Source: Mermis nigrescens (taxonomy: Eukaryota; Nematoda; Enoplea; Mermithida; Mermithidae). Taken from it: a stretch of 64,000 nt of DNA. The stretch is from assembly GCA_036768485.1 (NCBI GenBank), contig JAVLUZ010000191.1, positions 1,023,742 to 1,087,741 of the forward strand, in the 5' to 3' direction. Numbering within the stretch: the first letter of the stretch is position 1; each line of letters begins with the position of its first letter. Below the pieces are notes generated by a model. It searched no databases. It worked only from the letters and a program-made list of their open reading frames with translations, and was not told the origin of the DNA. Both the position numbers and the translations under genes were made by a program. This document shows positions 46,301 through 57,974 of this stretch, in pieces.

Positions 46301-46557
46301 AAATTTAAGATACTACGATTACTACAGTAATAATCGTCCTAAATCGTACAACAGTGGCGCCCAAGAAGGCGCTACCACCAGTCCCGACAATTACCAGCTC
46401 CAATGGCTATCGAAAATATTTTGGTTTGATCGCTATATTCGGCGCCATAGGATTTATACTGGCTATGATCGGCTTAGCAGTGAGCATAACAACCGTATCG
46501 AATCACATTCGTCGTTCGGACAATTATGTAGTCTCTGCTAGAATGAACAATATTTAA
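43360..46557 (+). CDS. C-type-lectin-like single-pass membrane protein, 1-base frameshift
   Basis: Exons 43360-43974 and 46355-46557 join in phase 1 (ACA G + TG GCG). Met at 43360 begins a hydrophobic leader (LYQYIVFVVFNSVRYLVAI). A C-type-lectin-like fold follows: GICPKDYRKY, QPCFLFHP, FAEDHCRRF with GGELATSDL, then in the next frame NDCATFWLATD, KKCSYLQYC and DGFVCMKR. No EPN or QPD sugar-binding triplet is visible, so calcium-dependent sugar binding is doubtful. A Ser/Pro stalk (SVPTAPLNQSSPRAPF) leads to exon 2 with one membrane helix (FGLIAIFGAIGFILAMIGLAV) and a short basic tail. The frames change between 43596 and about 43636; the total coding length is one base short of a multiple of 3. 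It could be a true inactivating deletion or a sequencing error. The intron carries A, E, F and C repeats. Confidence 0.75.
44108..44388 (+). mobile_element. Family A element, intact, TSD TCTAGA
   Basis: 281 bp, CCATAATGCACAGC to GTGCATGTCTGG, with perfect TCTAGA at 44102-44107 and 44389-44394. Intron of the lectin-like gene. Confidence 0.88.
44395..44638 (-). mobile_element. Family A element, inverted neighbour
   Basis: Directly after the TCTAGA of the previous copy, a reverse-oriented copy runs 'CCCCTCAGAAAGGAAAAATG' to 'CTATACTGCGCATCTG'. The pair forms a palindrome of about 530 bp. Confidence 0.75.
44750..45000. repeat. Fragment of palindrome-arm sequence
   Basis: 'TATTGAGTGTAAAGAGAAAT', 'ATCATCTATCTTTTG' and 'GTTATAGCTGTAAGGG...GCCCAAGTATAT' match the inner edge of the long inverted-repeat arms (7680-7850). 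So the arm sequence belongs to a dispersed family. Confidence 0.6.
45012..45692. mobile_element. Three MITE-like repeats, families E and F
   Basis: F copy about 45012-45182, E copies about 45216-45418 and 45466-45692; the cores of the two E copies are inverted relative to each other. Terminal words AGTCTGTTTCATTTAACTTT and reverse. Intron of the lectin-like gene. Confidence 0.6.
45697..46088 (+). mobile_element. Family C element, intact, TSD TAGGTA
   Basis: 392 bp. Left end GCAGACATGTTCATGGGGG, right end ...GTTGTACACGTATGT. Perfect TAGGTA at 45691-45696 and 46089-46094. Contains the 'GACGCTTCGCGCC' palindrome. Intron of the lectin-like gene. Confidence 0.88.
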
Positions 46558-48289
46558 ATCTTATCAGGCGAGTCAGAGTCGTCAGAATTATTCCGTTTCA
46601 TCTAAATAAAAACGTTAATCGAAAAATAATTGTCTTATTGTCCATAGTTATTTAACGAAACGTTATGCATTTTGTAGAACATCCTCCGGTAGTATTTTCC
46701 AAAAATAAAGTTACCTACCCAGCGGGAAAGAGTTTTGGTACCTATGTACATAGGTAGTCGTCTTTAAATTAGACCTAAAATTTGGTCCCACGAAACCTTG
46801 CGCACGAATCACAATAAATCGATGTATTGTCGGATTAAGTGACCAAAGCGACAATCAGTCACTGAATATTTTAATTATGTATAACACAGGAACATGGAAC
46901 TTCACTTAACAAAACTTTATTACCGTTGACTGCCTCGAAACCGCTTTTCATGCACAAGGTTCCCTTGAAAAGAGCAATCATGTTCTCTGATGGAGTCAAT
47001 GCAATCTTTATCCGTTTTCATAATTCAAACATAATTTTAGATTTTCGGCAATAAAGTTTTGAATACCGCTAGAATCAATATTTTACTCGAAAAAATTTGT
47101 CAAAATGCGGTGCAGCTAAGGGACGACGAGCTCATCTATGAACCTATAGTCTGTTTCATTTATCCGAGAGCTTTTTCAGCTAATCTATTCCGAGGCTACA
47201 GTAACTCTATCTTACCTACTAACTGTATCTATGTCATTTAGAGATCACTGTAGCCACACACGAAGGAAGGGAGAGTTTTTGAAAAAATTCTTTACAACAT
47301 AATTTAATCTCGTCTTCAAGCAGATCATGCATCATGCGGATGGAATTCGCGCATTCAGCTTGTCGTTAATTGACCAATAAACACAGCATATTAAACATCA
47401 CCGTAAACTTTCGCTTAGCACATGGTAGAACGTCTGTTTGTCATCGAAGCAAAATGGGTTCGATTCCTGGTGCGAGATTTTTATTTAGTGCACTCACTGT
47501 ACATAGTATGTGCCAGCACTGTTTATATGCTTGAATTAAGTCTATATGGACGATTAGTGCATTAAGCATGAAAGAATGACGGCCGCTCGCCCCACTCAAC
47601 ATTTTTGTCGAATTACAGTAAATCACCGTACATCTCATTCGTTGGCAAAAATCGCATTTTTGCTTTTCGTTAGTATTTTTGATCACTGAAAATATCTTAT
47701 ACCTACGAACCTTTATGCATGAATCCCACCGACCCAATTTTCGAATAGATGTAAATTAATCACAAAAAGTCATTCAATGAATGATTCTGCATCGGATGGA
47801 ACGGCAACACATCACGTTTTGCGCTGCAAACTGTTCCGAAAATTCTTGTGGTTTGATATAATAGGAACCGGAAGTGCAAGGCTTTATATATGCAGGTAAA
47901 TTATGAGTGAATTAAAAGTGCTGCATAATAATCCTCTTTAAATAAGGGTGGGATGGGCACGATTTTAAAGCATTTTACCGATTGAGCGTTGTCAGGCTGA
48001 TCAATAGAGGATAGCAATACAGTATATGTATTCATAAATACTCCAAACATATGTTCGACTAACTGCAGGTAAAAAAATTGTTAAATGCATACTAAAAAAG
48101 TTTATACAGGCTGAATATCAGTAAAATAATTTTAAAATTATGATTTGTTGAATTTAAGTCAGCAGGCTATGTCTGGCAGAAAAATTATTCTTATTGTTAC
48201 AACTACTGTATTTGTATGAAATGGAATTTCCAATCCAATTAAACATCTCCTCAACTAGAAGATAAATAAAGCGGGGAGGGGGAAAGGGG
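46558..48289. other. Intergenic, no gene recognised
   Basis: Short TATAGTCTGTTTCATTT fragment of family E at about 47145, a tRNA-like segment at 47411-47475, otherwise AT-rich sequence without domains. Confidence 0.45.
47411..47475 (+). other. tRNA-like pseudogene
   Basis: A-box-like 'TAGCACATGGTAGAACG' and B box 'GGGTTCGATTCC'. A 5-bp stem TGTTT/AAGCA frames a loop GTCATCG (CAT in the anticodon position). The acceptor stem forms only about four pairs and the T stem is poor, so a decayed or SINE-derived copy is likelier than a working tRNA. Confidence 0.4.
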
Positions 48290-48389
48290 CAGGCCCGTAG
48301 TGATCGACCGGGGCCCCGGCCCCGGCCCCGGCCGCGGAAATCCCCGGCCATTTTTGGATTTTTTTCTAATATGGTTTTGTCTCCGATGC

Positions 48390-49235
48390 AGTTAAGCAAT
48401 CTGATCTTGCGTAGTTTTATTTCTAAAGATAGATTATTACTTGTTAAGGCCTTCATTACTTACGTTCGACCAGTGCTTGAATTTTGCTGTGTTTTGTGGA
48501 GTCCTTACCTGCTGTGTGATATCACCTCCGTCGAACGGCACAGCAATGTTTCTTCTTGGTGCGAGCTGTATTCGCATTATTGCTTTAATGTCTTTATTCT
48601 GTATTCTACATTTTCCGCGACTGTACATTTTTCTCTTCGTTAATGTTTTCTGATGACGTATTTTCGCTGTTGCAATAAACTTTACATCAAACTTTAAAGA
48701 AGGTTTACGAAACGAATTTTTAGTGATAAAAATTTGACATATGCTGAAAGATTACACGAACTTGGTCTGGACACTCTTGAGCTAAGACGCCTCCATAACG
48801 ACCTAACATTAGCCTTTTCTATTATCAAATGTAAAGCTCTTCCTTTCAAGGATTTCTTCACAATTAATTTAAATTCTAATCGAGCAGCAAATTCTTGTAA
48901 ACTTCTCGTCAATCATGTAAATAAAAATTGCAGAAAATTTGATTTTTGTAATCGAATAATTCCTATCTGGAACTCTCTACCTGAACAGATTATAAGTGCT
49001 CCAAATAGACACGTTTTTCTGACTAAACTTAAAAGATTAAACCTTTCTAAATTTCTTAAAGGGGCGTAAGTAAGAGCAGTTTTTTCTATTGCCTTTACGT
49101 TTACCCTGCTTCGTCATACTTACTTTGTTTTGTCTTTCATGTATTTTCATTTTCGTTCATTCGTCCTATCCATGTATGTTAATATTTTCTTTTGACTTAG
49201 CGAATAAATTGTTGTTGTTGTTGTTGTTGTTGATT
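48390..49235 (+). pseudogene. CR1/Jockey-like LINE 3' end, copy 1
   Basis: 'LLLVKAFITYVRPVLEFCCVLWSP' at 48437-48508 is the LINE motif after the RT domain. After a frame break the reading continues NLTYAERLHELGLDTLELRR and ends WNSLPEQIISAP...LSKFLKGA at 49066. A (TTG)n tail at 49209-49232 closes the copy. It is broken by several frame changes; 5' part missing. Confidence 0.8.
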
Positions 49236-49362
49236 CTCCTAAAAAAATGTAATTCCTGTTTTCAAAAGCAAATGTAATTCCTGTTTTCAAAAATAAAGTT
49301 GATTCTGGTTGTGTTGAAAATTATCGTCCGATTTCTTTGTGTTGCTCGGCTAAACTTTACTA

Positions 49363-50367
49363 TATGGTGTGAACGGGAAACTTGCAGATGTACATGGAAA
49401 GGAACGATATTGATTGAAATGAGGAGGACATGCATAAAGAGAGTGCGGAAAAAAATTTTATGAAAAACGGACCAATATTGATGAAGATAGAGTTACTCAG
49501 GATATAGCTACATTAAAGTGAGGTATTTTACAGTTTACCAAGAATCTTCCGAATTTGGGCTGAAAACATATGTATCTGACATTTTTAAGGTCGCTAATTA
49601 CGAAAAAATAACTTTTATTTTACGGGAAGAAAATTTTGTTTGAAAATTTTTAAATTTGAAAAAATAATTTTTTGCATGTTATTTCTGTCTAGATAGTGTG
49701 AAAATTCAAGTTTCTGCCTAAATGACGCTTAGGCTTAGGCTTAGTTTATCTGAGAAGGTGTTTTCGGCTGCTTAGGTCGAGGTCGCTCCCGCTTAGGTCG
49801 AGTTATAGATCCTTAGGTCAACGTATAGATGCTTAGGTCGATGTATAGATGCTCAGGTCGATGTATAGATGCTTAGGTCGACCTAAGTTGGGTACATGTT
49901 ATTCTGCATTTCACTGTTTGAATCTTCAAATGGTTGGAACTTTAAGATAATCCAAAAATGCTCCTTGAATCGTATTGAAGTAGAAATCTTTAACTGGATG
50001 TAAACAATCCTAAAAATAGTGAAATTAAAAAAATTTCTTGAAAATTTGGGCAAAAAATTACAAAAAAAACTTTCTTTAATCTTGGTTTACACGCAGTATA
50101 ACTTAATTTTTGTAATCTGCGACCTTGAAAATGGCAGGAAAATAATAATTAGTAAAAATTGGAAACCTTTGATAAACTGCTAAAATTCCTTAAAGTGGCT
50201 AAAAATGGTGAATGTCGAAGTATGATGTTTGAAGTACCGTAACTCTGTGAGTTTTGTAAGGTTTGGTTTATTGTTTTTTTTCCGCGTCTTTCAGTGACAC
50301 AAAGTATCGTTTTTGCGCGATTGTATGGCAGTTCTGCCGGAATGGCGCAAAATTGGTTCACACCATA
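49363..50367. mobile_element. Insert with 12-bp perfect terminal repeats
   Basis: TATGGTGTGAAC at 49363-49374 and its exact reverse complement at 50356-50367, between LINE fragments (YRPISLCC at 49323 and CCSPCKIMEKIV at 50382). The interior has no gene. It holds the 20-bp minisatellite at 49769-49889 and a TTAGGCTTAGGCTTAG stretch at 49730. Confidence 0.5.
49769..49889 (+). repeat. 20-bp minisatellite
   Basis: About five units of the form GCTTAGGTCGATGTATAGAT, ending in CTTAGGTCGACCTAAG. Units diverge at one to several positions. Confidence 0.85.
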
Positions 50368-50374
50368 TTCTTCA

Positions 50375-51655
50375 AAAACTCCGTGTTGCTCTCCTTGTAA
50401 AATTATGGAAAAAATCGTTAATAATAAAATTCTTGAGTATTTGAATAAAAACGATTTGCTTTCTCCTCTTCAATTTGGTTTTTTAAAAGGTCGATCATGC
50501 GAAACACAATTGCTAAAATGTAAAAATGATTGGGCAAAATGTATCGATAAAAAAACTACAATTGATGTAACTTTTGTTGATTTTAAAAAAGCTTCTGATT
50601 TTATCTCCCATACTAAATTACTTCATAAACTGTCTGCGTATGGCTTGCATGGCTTCCTTTTTAACTGGCTTAAATCTTTCTTATCTTCTCGATCTCAATG
50701 CGTAGTTGTTAATAGTTCTTTTTCAGATAGCCTAAATGTCTCCAGCGGTGTCCCACAAGGGAGTGTGATATGGCCAACCCTTTTCCTAATTTATATAAAT
50801 GATTTATGCGAGAATATCAATAGTCGTGTACGTTTATTTGCTGATGATGTCAAATTGTATAATTTGTCTACTTGTAACGCTGTACTTCAAAATGATCTTA
50901 ACAAGCTTTATATGTGGTCGCGTGAATGGCAGCTTCAGATATCTATCAATAAATGCTCAGTTCTGTACATGGGTTATAAAAATCGAAAACATCAATATTT
51001 CATTGAAAATCAATCTTTGCCTTCTGATCCTGACTGTGTCCGTGACTTAGGTGTTCTAATGTCTCAAAATTTGAAATTTCAACAGCATTATCACGAAATA
51101 ATTAAAAAGCTTCTCAACGCTCTAATTTGATTCTGAAGTTATTCTCTTCTTGTGATAATGAAATTTTATCTCGTGCGTTTAAGATATATGTTCGTCCATT
51201 ACTTGAATACTGCTCTTCCGTTTGGAATCCTTATCGTATTCGAGATATTGATCGTATTGAAAGAGTTCAGCGCAAGTTTACGCGTAGTATTTTTGGCTTT
51301 AAAAGCGGTTTGTCTTAAAACGATCGCTTAAATAAACTGTCTTTAGAACGCCTCGAATTACGCCGTGTTCGTTTTGCTCTGTGTTTGTATTTTCAAATTA
51401 TTACTGGACAGTCTCATATTCTTTGTGACGATTTTTTCGCTTTCAATGACAATTGTACTCGCTCCGCCAATAATTTTAAGCTTATCGTCCCTCTGGCTCG
51501 CCCCGATATTCTCAAGTATGATTTCGGGCATAGATACTTAAATCTGTGGAATTCGCTTCCAAATGATGTTGTAAATTCACCTAACCTAGAAATTTTTAAA
51601 CGCAAACTCAATACTGTCGATCTGTCTATTGTTTTAAAGGGGCGTGCGTAAGTTG
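50375..51655 (+). pseudogene. CR1/Jockey-like LINE reverse transcriptase, copy 2
   Basis: RT blocks in order: MEKIVNNKILEYL, SPLQFGFLKGRSCETQLL, FVDFKKASDFISH, SSGVPQGSVIWPTLFLIYINDL, FADDVKLY (catalytic Asp pair), INKCSVLYMG, DLGVLMSQNLKF. A frameshift near 51117-51130 leads to FKIYVRPLLEYCSSVWNPY, and a stop at 51316-51318 precedes LERLELRR...LWNSLPNDVV. The end (LKGRA) matches copy 1 (LKGA). RT of a non-LTR retrotransposon; CR1/Jockey group by motif resemblance. Confidence 0.85.
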
Positions 51656-51822
51656 TCACCTTCGTGACTGCATGTCCCTATTGCTAACGTTGTAGTCATA
51701 TATACTAGTATGTTGTCATGTGTGTCATTTAAAATATTGCATTTTTTATCGAGTTTCATCCCTTTTTTGTATTTGTGTGTTTTTCCCAGACGTTGCAATA
51801 AATGCTTTTTGTTGATAGATTC

Positions 51823-52411
51823 GAGGACGCCGAGTCCAGAAAAAAAGCGTTTGGGGGCTGACGAATATTTGTGGGGATAGAGCCCTTCAAACTTGCAAAA
51901 AACGTGATTATTTCAATGTTCTAAGGGCTCTATCTCCCCAAGTATTCGTCAACCGCCTTATTTGTAGAGATAGAGCCCTAAGAATATCGAAATAATCACG
52001 TTTTTTGCAAGTTTGAAGGGCTCTATCTCCACAAATATTCGTCAGCCCTTAACGCTTTTCATTTCTGGACTCAGCGTCCTCGAATCTATCAGAAAAAATT
52101 ATTTTTAGAGAAATCGGAGACAAAACCATATTAGAAACTTTAGCCCAGGGGATGCTGAAAAATGGGGCTGAAGTTTCTAATTTGGTTTTGTCTCCGATTT
52201 TCCTAAAAATAATTTTTTCTGATAGATTCGAGGACGCTGAGTCCAGAAATGAAAAGCGTTAAGGGGGCTGACGAATATTTGTGGAGATAGAGCCCTTCAA
52301 ACTTGCAAAAAACGTGATTATTTCGACGTTCTTAGGGCTCTATCTCCACAAATATTCGTCAGCCCCTAAACGCTTTTGTTTTCTGGACTCAGCGTTGTCG
52401 AATCTATGAGA
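51823..52411. repeat. Double palindrome between two LINE-bearing units
   Basis: Two arms of about 270 bp face each other around about 52155 (GAAACTTTAGCCC...GGGCTGAAGTTTC). Each arm is itself a hairpin: 'GATTCGAGGACGC', 'GACGAATATTTGTGGAGATA', 'GAGCCCTTCAAACTTGC', then the reverse words and 'GAATCTATCAGAAAAAA'. 52113-52136 and 52175-52198 carry the end word of the surrounding units. Confidence 0.85.
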
Positions 52412-55400
52412 AAAAATTTTTTTAGGAGAATCGGTGACAAAAAAATTTTTGAAAAAAATTACCTATGCAAAAAAAATTATGCTGAACCCCATTTTTAACA
52501 TTTCTACATTACAGTTCTGACGTTAAAAAGCGTAAAAACACTGTTTTCGGGAAAATTGAGAAAAAACCATATTAGATAAAATTTGGTGATTAGATCCATG
52601 CTGAAGCTAAATTTTTGGCAAATAGATACTTGCCCACAACTCACCAGCTTGCTTATACGAACATCTTAGGCTTAGGCTTAGAAAGTGTATTCACATTGGT
52701 GCCAGCTGATGGTCTAAGCCTGAGACAATTTTTGCCAACTAGCGCACACGGCCGAACCGATGCGTTGGGGGTATCTGGGCTCCCTTCGAAAAATAAACTA
52801 CCAGCAGCAGCGAACAAAATTTTCAATGCAAAGAAAATTATGAACATTGCCACCTGGAATATACGTTCAGGTAGCCAAACTGGTAAAATGGATTTACTGG
52901 CCGACGAACTCAACAAATTTGATATTGATTTAGCTACTATTACAGAAGCCAGACTCCCTAGTCAAGGGGAACGTACTGTTTTTACCTCTAGCCATTCAAA
53001 TAGCTTTAACCTTTATTATTCCGGCGGCGAAAGCTTTAATCGAGGTGTAGCTTTTATGTTAAAATCTAGTCTGAAGAAATATGTTACCTGTTTCCAACCT
53101 ATTTCGGATCGAATCGCAACCTTAGAATTTGCTGGCACTATTCCGACTGTCTTGATTGGAGTTTATGCCCCAACGGAAATGAGCGACGACGTTGATAAGG
53201 ACTTGTTTTATGAAAATCTACAACAGACATTGGATTCATTTCAAGATGGAAATAATTTAATTATTCTTTGTGGGGACCTGAATGCGCAAACCGGCGTAAA
53301 TTGTCTTGGATGGGAGAAAACTCTTGGCCACTTTGGATGCGGCAGCCTCAATGACAACGGTCTGCGCCTACTATCATTTGCAAACTTCAATAGAATGGTA
53401 GTGTGCAACACGTGGTTTCAACACCCTATCAATCACAGGCACACCTGGTTTTCGAATAACAGAAGAGATAAAAGTATGCTTGACTACTTCCTGGTGCATA
53501 AGCGGTTCCACAGTGCTATCCATGATGTTCGGGCAATGCGCGGAGCTTCGATCGGATCAGATCACCACCTGGTCAGGGCCAAATTCCGATTGCATCTGAA
53601 GGCGCACAACAATATTCGCCCCACAGCTACCCTCGATTACTCGCACTTATCCGACCCCAACAGTCAGGCCAAATTTCAACTTCTTTTACAAAATAAATTT
53701 TCCCCACTGTTAGCCAACAATGTTGATGAAAACTGGAACTCAACAAAAAACGCCATTATCTACTCACTTAATGAAATTTGTCCCAAAAAACGACGAAAAA
53801 TAAAACCTTGGATCTCAGATGATACCCTAAAACTAGTTGAAGAACGCGCAAAAATCAAGAATATTAATCACAAGCTGTACCTTTTCCTCAATAGACAAAT
53901 TAAACGGCAGCTTAAGATGGATAAGGACGCTTGGTGGAATGTGAAAGCCCAAGAAATGGAAATAGCCAGCAAGAACCATGATTCGCGCTTACATTACAGC
54001 ATCCTGCGAAGTTGTAATGGAAAGTTTAAAGCAACGAGTTCAAACCTCAAAGATCACCATGGCAACCCCATCAAATCACTAACGGGTAAACTAGATAGAT
54101 GGAAAGAACATTTTAGCCAATTGCTTAACCGCCCACAACCCACAAGCCTAGACAAAAGGCTGATGGAGAACGTGGATCTGAAATTTTCAAGCACAATTAA
54201 TGATCATCCTCCAACTGAAGAGGAAATCAGAATATCAATAAAAAGACTCAAGAACCGGAAGGCACCAGGTGTGGACAACATCCCTGCTGAAGCTTTAAAA
54301 GCTGGAGGAGAGGCAATAGTCAAACAACTAAAAGGCGTATACTCGACCATCTGGAACAAAGGCACAGTGCCTCAAGACTTTAAGGACTCAATTATCGTAC
54401 CAATTCACAAAAAGGGAGACCCAGCTACCTGCAAAAACTATAGAGGAATAAGCCTGTTAGCAACATCTGGAAAACTTCTGACCTCTATAATCCGATCCAG
54501 ACTACTCAGTGTTAGAGAAACTAACTGCAGGGAAGAGCAGGCTGGTTTCAGGCCTGGAAGAGGTTGCACCGACCAAATATTCACACTTAGGCAACTAACC
54601 GAATCGCGCCTACACTGTAAAAAGGACACATTCTTGGTATTTGTGGATTTTGCATGCACATTCGATAGCATAGACCATTTGTCCTTATGGTGCGCCCTCA
54701 AAATGAATCAATCCCGCATGCCACACTTAGTATTCTCAAGGCCTTCTACGACGGTGGAATGAGCAGGGCAAAATATTTGGGAAATGTGTCCTCACCATTC
54801 TCAATTACCACTGGCGTTAAACAGGGATGCATTATTTCGCCTATGTTGTTCAACGTGACTATGGACTGGATTCTCAGAAAAACTTTCGACGACATGCCAG
54901 GTGTACAAGTCGGAGCTAATTTGTCTCTCACTGATTTAGTATACGCCGACGACATTGTATTTTTTGCCGAAACAGCTCAAGCCGCACAAAATACCTTGAA
55001 TGCGTTACAAGTGAATGCCAACAAACTCGGCCTGACAATAAACAGCGAAAAAACTAAATTTATTCTCACGGGCACACAACCGGCCATATTACAACTTGAT
55101 GGCAAACCAATCGAAAGGGTGGATGCATTTAAATATTTGGGATCGGTTATCGATAGTGGACGAATAGTAGCAACTAGCGACATCAAAAACCGCATTGGGA
55201 ATGCCATGTCAGCATTCACTTCACTAAAGAAGTGTTTGTGGAACCAAAAAGACGTTACCATCACAACAAAAATGAGAATTTTTAATGCTTCCATCCGGAC
55301 AATTTTGATGTACGGCTCTGAGTCGTGGACTCTGCTTAAAAGCGATATGCACATATTAGAACGTTTTCAACTTCGATGTCTTCGCAGCATTTTGCACATA

Positions 55401-56243
55401 AATCTACGAGACCGATGGGAGAATGAAACTGTGCTGCAAGTATGTAAAAACCGAACCAGTATCGAACTCTACTTAAAGCGACAGCGGCTCAGGTGGTTTG
55501 GACATGTCTGCCGCATGAACAACACCCGACTACCCTATCAGTTAATTAACTCCAAGCGGCCCACGGGGTGGAAAATCTCTCGAGACGCCCCTAAGAAAAC
55601 ATGGTTGACACAAGTGGCACAAGATGTTCAGCCGCTCCACTTCTCAATCATTGATGCCCAACAAGCAGCCTTGAACCGCGATCAATGGCGTGCTGTAATC
55701 CGTGATACACTGCCTTTGGCCGCCACAGCTAAACGGTCGTTGCCCTACCAACGTCATTGAAGCTTATGGTGTTTAAGTCTAAGTCTAAGTGCCTTAGGCT
55801 TAGACCATCAGCTGTCACCAATTTGATATGCACGGCAAGTCTAAAATAATAACCGTGATGAATCGATTACATCCTGCTTCGGCCTTGTTAATGTCAGAAC
55901 TGTAATGTATAAATGTTAAAAATTGGGTTTAGCATAATTTTTTTTGCATAATTCTTTTTTTCAAAAAATTTTTTTGTCACCAATTCTCCTAAAAACAATT
56001 TTTTCTGATAGATTCGAGGACGCTGAGTCCAGAAACACAAAGCGTTTAGGCGGTTGACGAATATTTGTGGAGATAGAGCCCTTAGAACATTGAAATAATC
56101 ACGTTTTTTTGCAAGTTTAAAGGGCTATATCTCCACAAATATTCGTCAGCCCCCCAAACGCTTATTTTTTTCTGTACTCAGCGTCCTCGAATCTATCAGA
56201 AAAAAGTATTTTTAGGAGAATCGGAGACAAAACCATATTAGAA
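52175..56243. mobile_element. TIR-bounded unit carrying an RTE-like LINE
   Basis: Ends TTCTAATTTGGTTTTGTCTC and its near-perfect reverse complement (56220-56243). The arms are inverted copies over about 500 bp: hairpin units 52223-52411 and about 56005-56205, then the 'AATTATGCTGAACCCCATTT' / 'AAATTGGGTTTAGCATAATT' blocks and TTAGGCTTAG words next to the LINE. The adjoining 48364-52136 has the same end word at both sides and may be a second, partly deleted unit. Confidence 0.65.
52840..55760 (+). pseudogene. RTE-like LINE polyprotein (endonuclease + RT), one frameshift
   Basis: From Met at 52840: apurinic-type endonuclease with MNIATWNIRSG, ITEARLP, VYAPTE, LCGDLNAQTG and SDHHLVRAKF. RT: LKNRKAPGVDNIPAEALK, NYRGISLLATSGKLL, EEQAGFRPGRGCTDQI, FVDFACTFDSIDH. 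A one-base frame change between about 54690 and 54740 is followed by KAFYDGGMSRAKYL, GVKQGCIISPMLFN, LVYADDIVFFAE (catalytic DD), INSEKTKFILTG, FKYLGSVIDSG. The C-terminal region has RLRWFGHVCRMNNTRLP and the stop 55758-55760. The frame is open upstream to 52615, but that part is flanking repeat. RTE-clade assignment is by overall resemblance; related clades are possible. Nearly intact, so recent. Confidence 0.85.
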
Positions 56244-56870
56244 AAAAATTCCATCCTCCTGCCCCGGCCCGGGCAAGGTCAAAAAATGGCCGGGGCCGGG
56301 AAAAATTTAGTGTAATTCGTATTTTGTTTAGGCTGTGATACTGGCACTTATTTATCAATGAGCAAGTGTTAATTTTGAGAACTGTACTGATTAGACCATA
56401 TGTATACTTACTTAGTCCTTGTTATAACTTTGCTACTGTGTATAAATGAGCTTTTCTGAATAAATGTTCAGGAAAATCTGCATGTTTTCGATTCCTCCAC
56501 TTAATTTTTCAAACTAAATGCTACTTTTAACTCATTCAATCATAGCTATGGTAAAAGATTTAGAAATAACAAATACGTTCTATTTCTAGTTTGAAATTTT
56601 ACGTTTTCAACAAACTATTTTTACAAAAAACACTTTTACATTTAATTGAATGGGAACCGCGTGCTTTAAAACGCGTTTCTTGTGTTAGTTATTTGGACGG
56701 AGGTTAATTATAGGCGAATAAAAACTATGCTGAAGAATTGCGTCCGATCTGATAAACTAAATATGTCTCAAATACTCTCTTAAGGTCCAGAGTTGAGGGA
56801 GGGGTGAAATCCCAAATTGGAGGACCAGAAAATTAAGTGGTGGACTATTATTAGCCGACTCTATTTTGTT
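56244..56870. other. hAT-composite interior, non-coding
   Basis: Begins with a CCCCGGCCCGGGC/GGCCGGGGCC palindromic block (56255-56305) of the hAT subterminal type. The rest has no gene. Confidence 0.45.
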
Positions 56871-57960
56871 GTACGAGGTTCTTGTGCTTGTACAAAGATC
56901 TCCGAAAAGGTCTTTGTATGAGCTAACAAATTTTTGTAGCTATATTATGTAAATATATTTTTAAACATACACATTTCCGCACACTATCAGTATGTGACAG
57001 TGTTTTTTTGTACAATGTACCTTTGTATTTACATGAAAAAAGATGGTACCCAAAAGTCTTTGTACATTTTGTACTAGTGTTTTTTTTGTCCACGGTCCGT
57101 TTGTGCATGTAATTACAAAGATGGTCCCCAAAAGTCTTTGTATATTTTGTACACTGGTACAGTAGCGATCTTAGTGTGGTAAACAGGGTCTTTTGACTTT
57201 TTTGATTGTATATTTTAGCTAATTTCTGGGTTTGTAACGCCAAAAATTACTAAAATTGTCTCAAAACGGCGCGAAGCGCCTAAAAATTTGACATTTTTCT
57301 ATTCTTAATACAAATTTTGCCATTTTAAAGATATATAGGACAGACCAGTTTTCATATCGGAGCGAAGCGCCGAAAATTTTCTGGAACTTTACACCTTTTT
57401 ACAGTTTTTATCTTTCCAAAAATCTTTGTCTTGAAAAAAGATATCCTGAAAAGTCTTTGTACATCGGGAAAAATCTTTTGGCGAATACAAAAAAGCACTG
57501 TTTTGTACATGCAAATTTTTGTATACTTTAATATGGTACAGTAACGATTTCAGTGTGGTAGAACATAGTTTTTCGACCTTTAGTAGTGTATTTGGCTAAT
57601 TTTTGGGTTTCTGAATATTTGACATTTTTTCATTTTTCCATTCTAAGCGCAGTGTCGCTTATTACAAGATTTAATTCGCATATTACAATTTTTTAATATT
57701 TCTGATTTTGTAGTACAAGTTGTTTTAGCTTTATGTGTGAATTCCATCAAAAGCTCATAAAATTTCGGCACTTCGCGCCGAACTAATATTATCAACTAAA
57801 TTCGAGACCGAATTATCACATTTAGAAGCACGGTCTGTTTGTATTCGGCGAAGATTTTTGCTGATGTACTAAGATGTTTCAGGATCGTCTTTGTATACGT
57901 ACAGAGATTTTTGAAGAACAAAAACTGTAAAAAGGTGTAGAATTCCTTATTGCAAATTCT
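56870..57960 (-). repeat. TTTGTACATG / GGCGCTTCGCGCC repeat block
   Basis: Reverse-oriented relatives of 9000-10100 and 60320-60780: 'GTACAAAGATCTCCGAAAAG', 'GGTCCCCAAAAGTCTTTGTA', 'AACGGCGCGAAGCGCC', 'CTTCGCGCCG'. Diverged and internally repeated. No gene. Confidence 0.7.
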
Positions 57961-57974
57961 ACCATTTTAAAGAT

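Noticed and set aside
49209..49232. (TTG)n microsatellite as an independent feature
   Set aside because: It directly follows the 3' end of the LINE frame and is better read as that LINE's tail.
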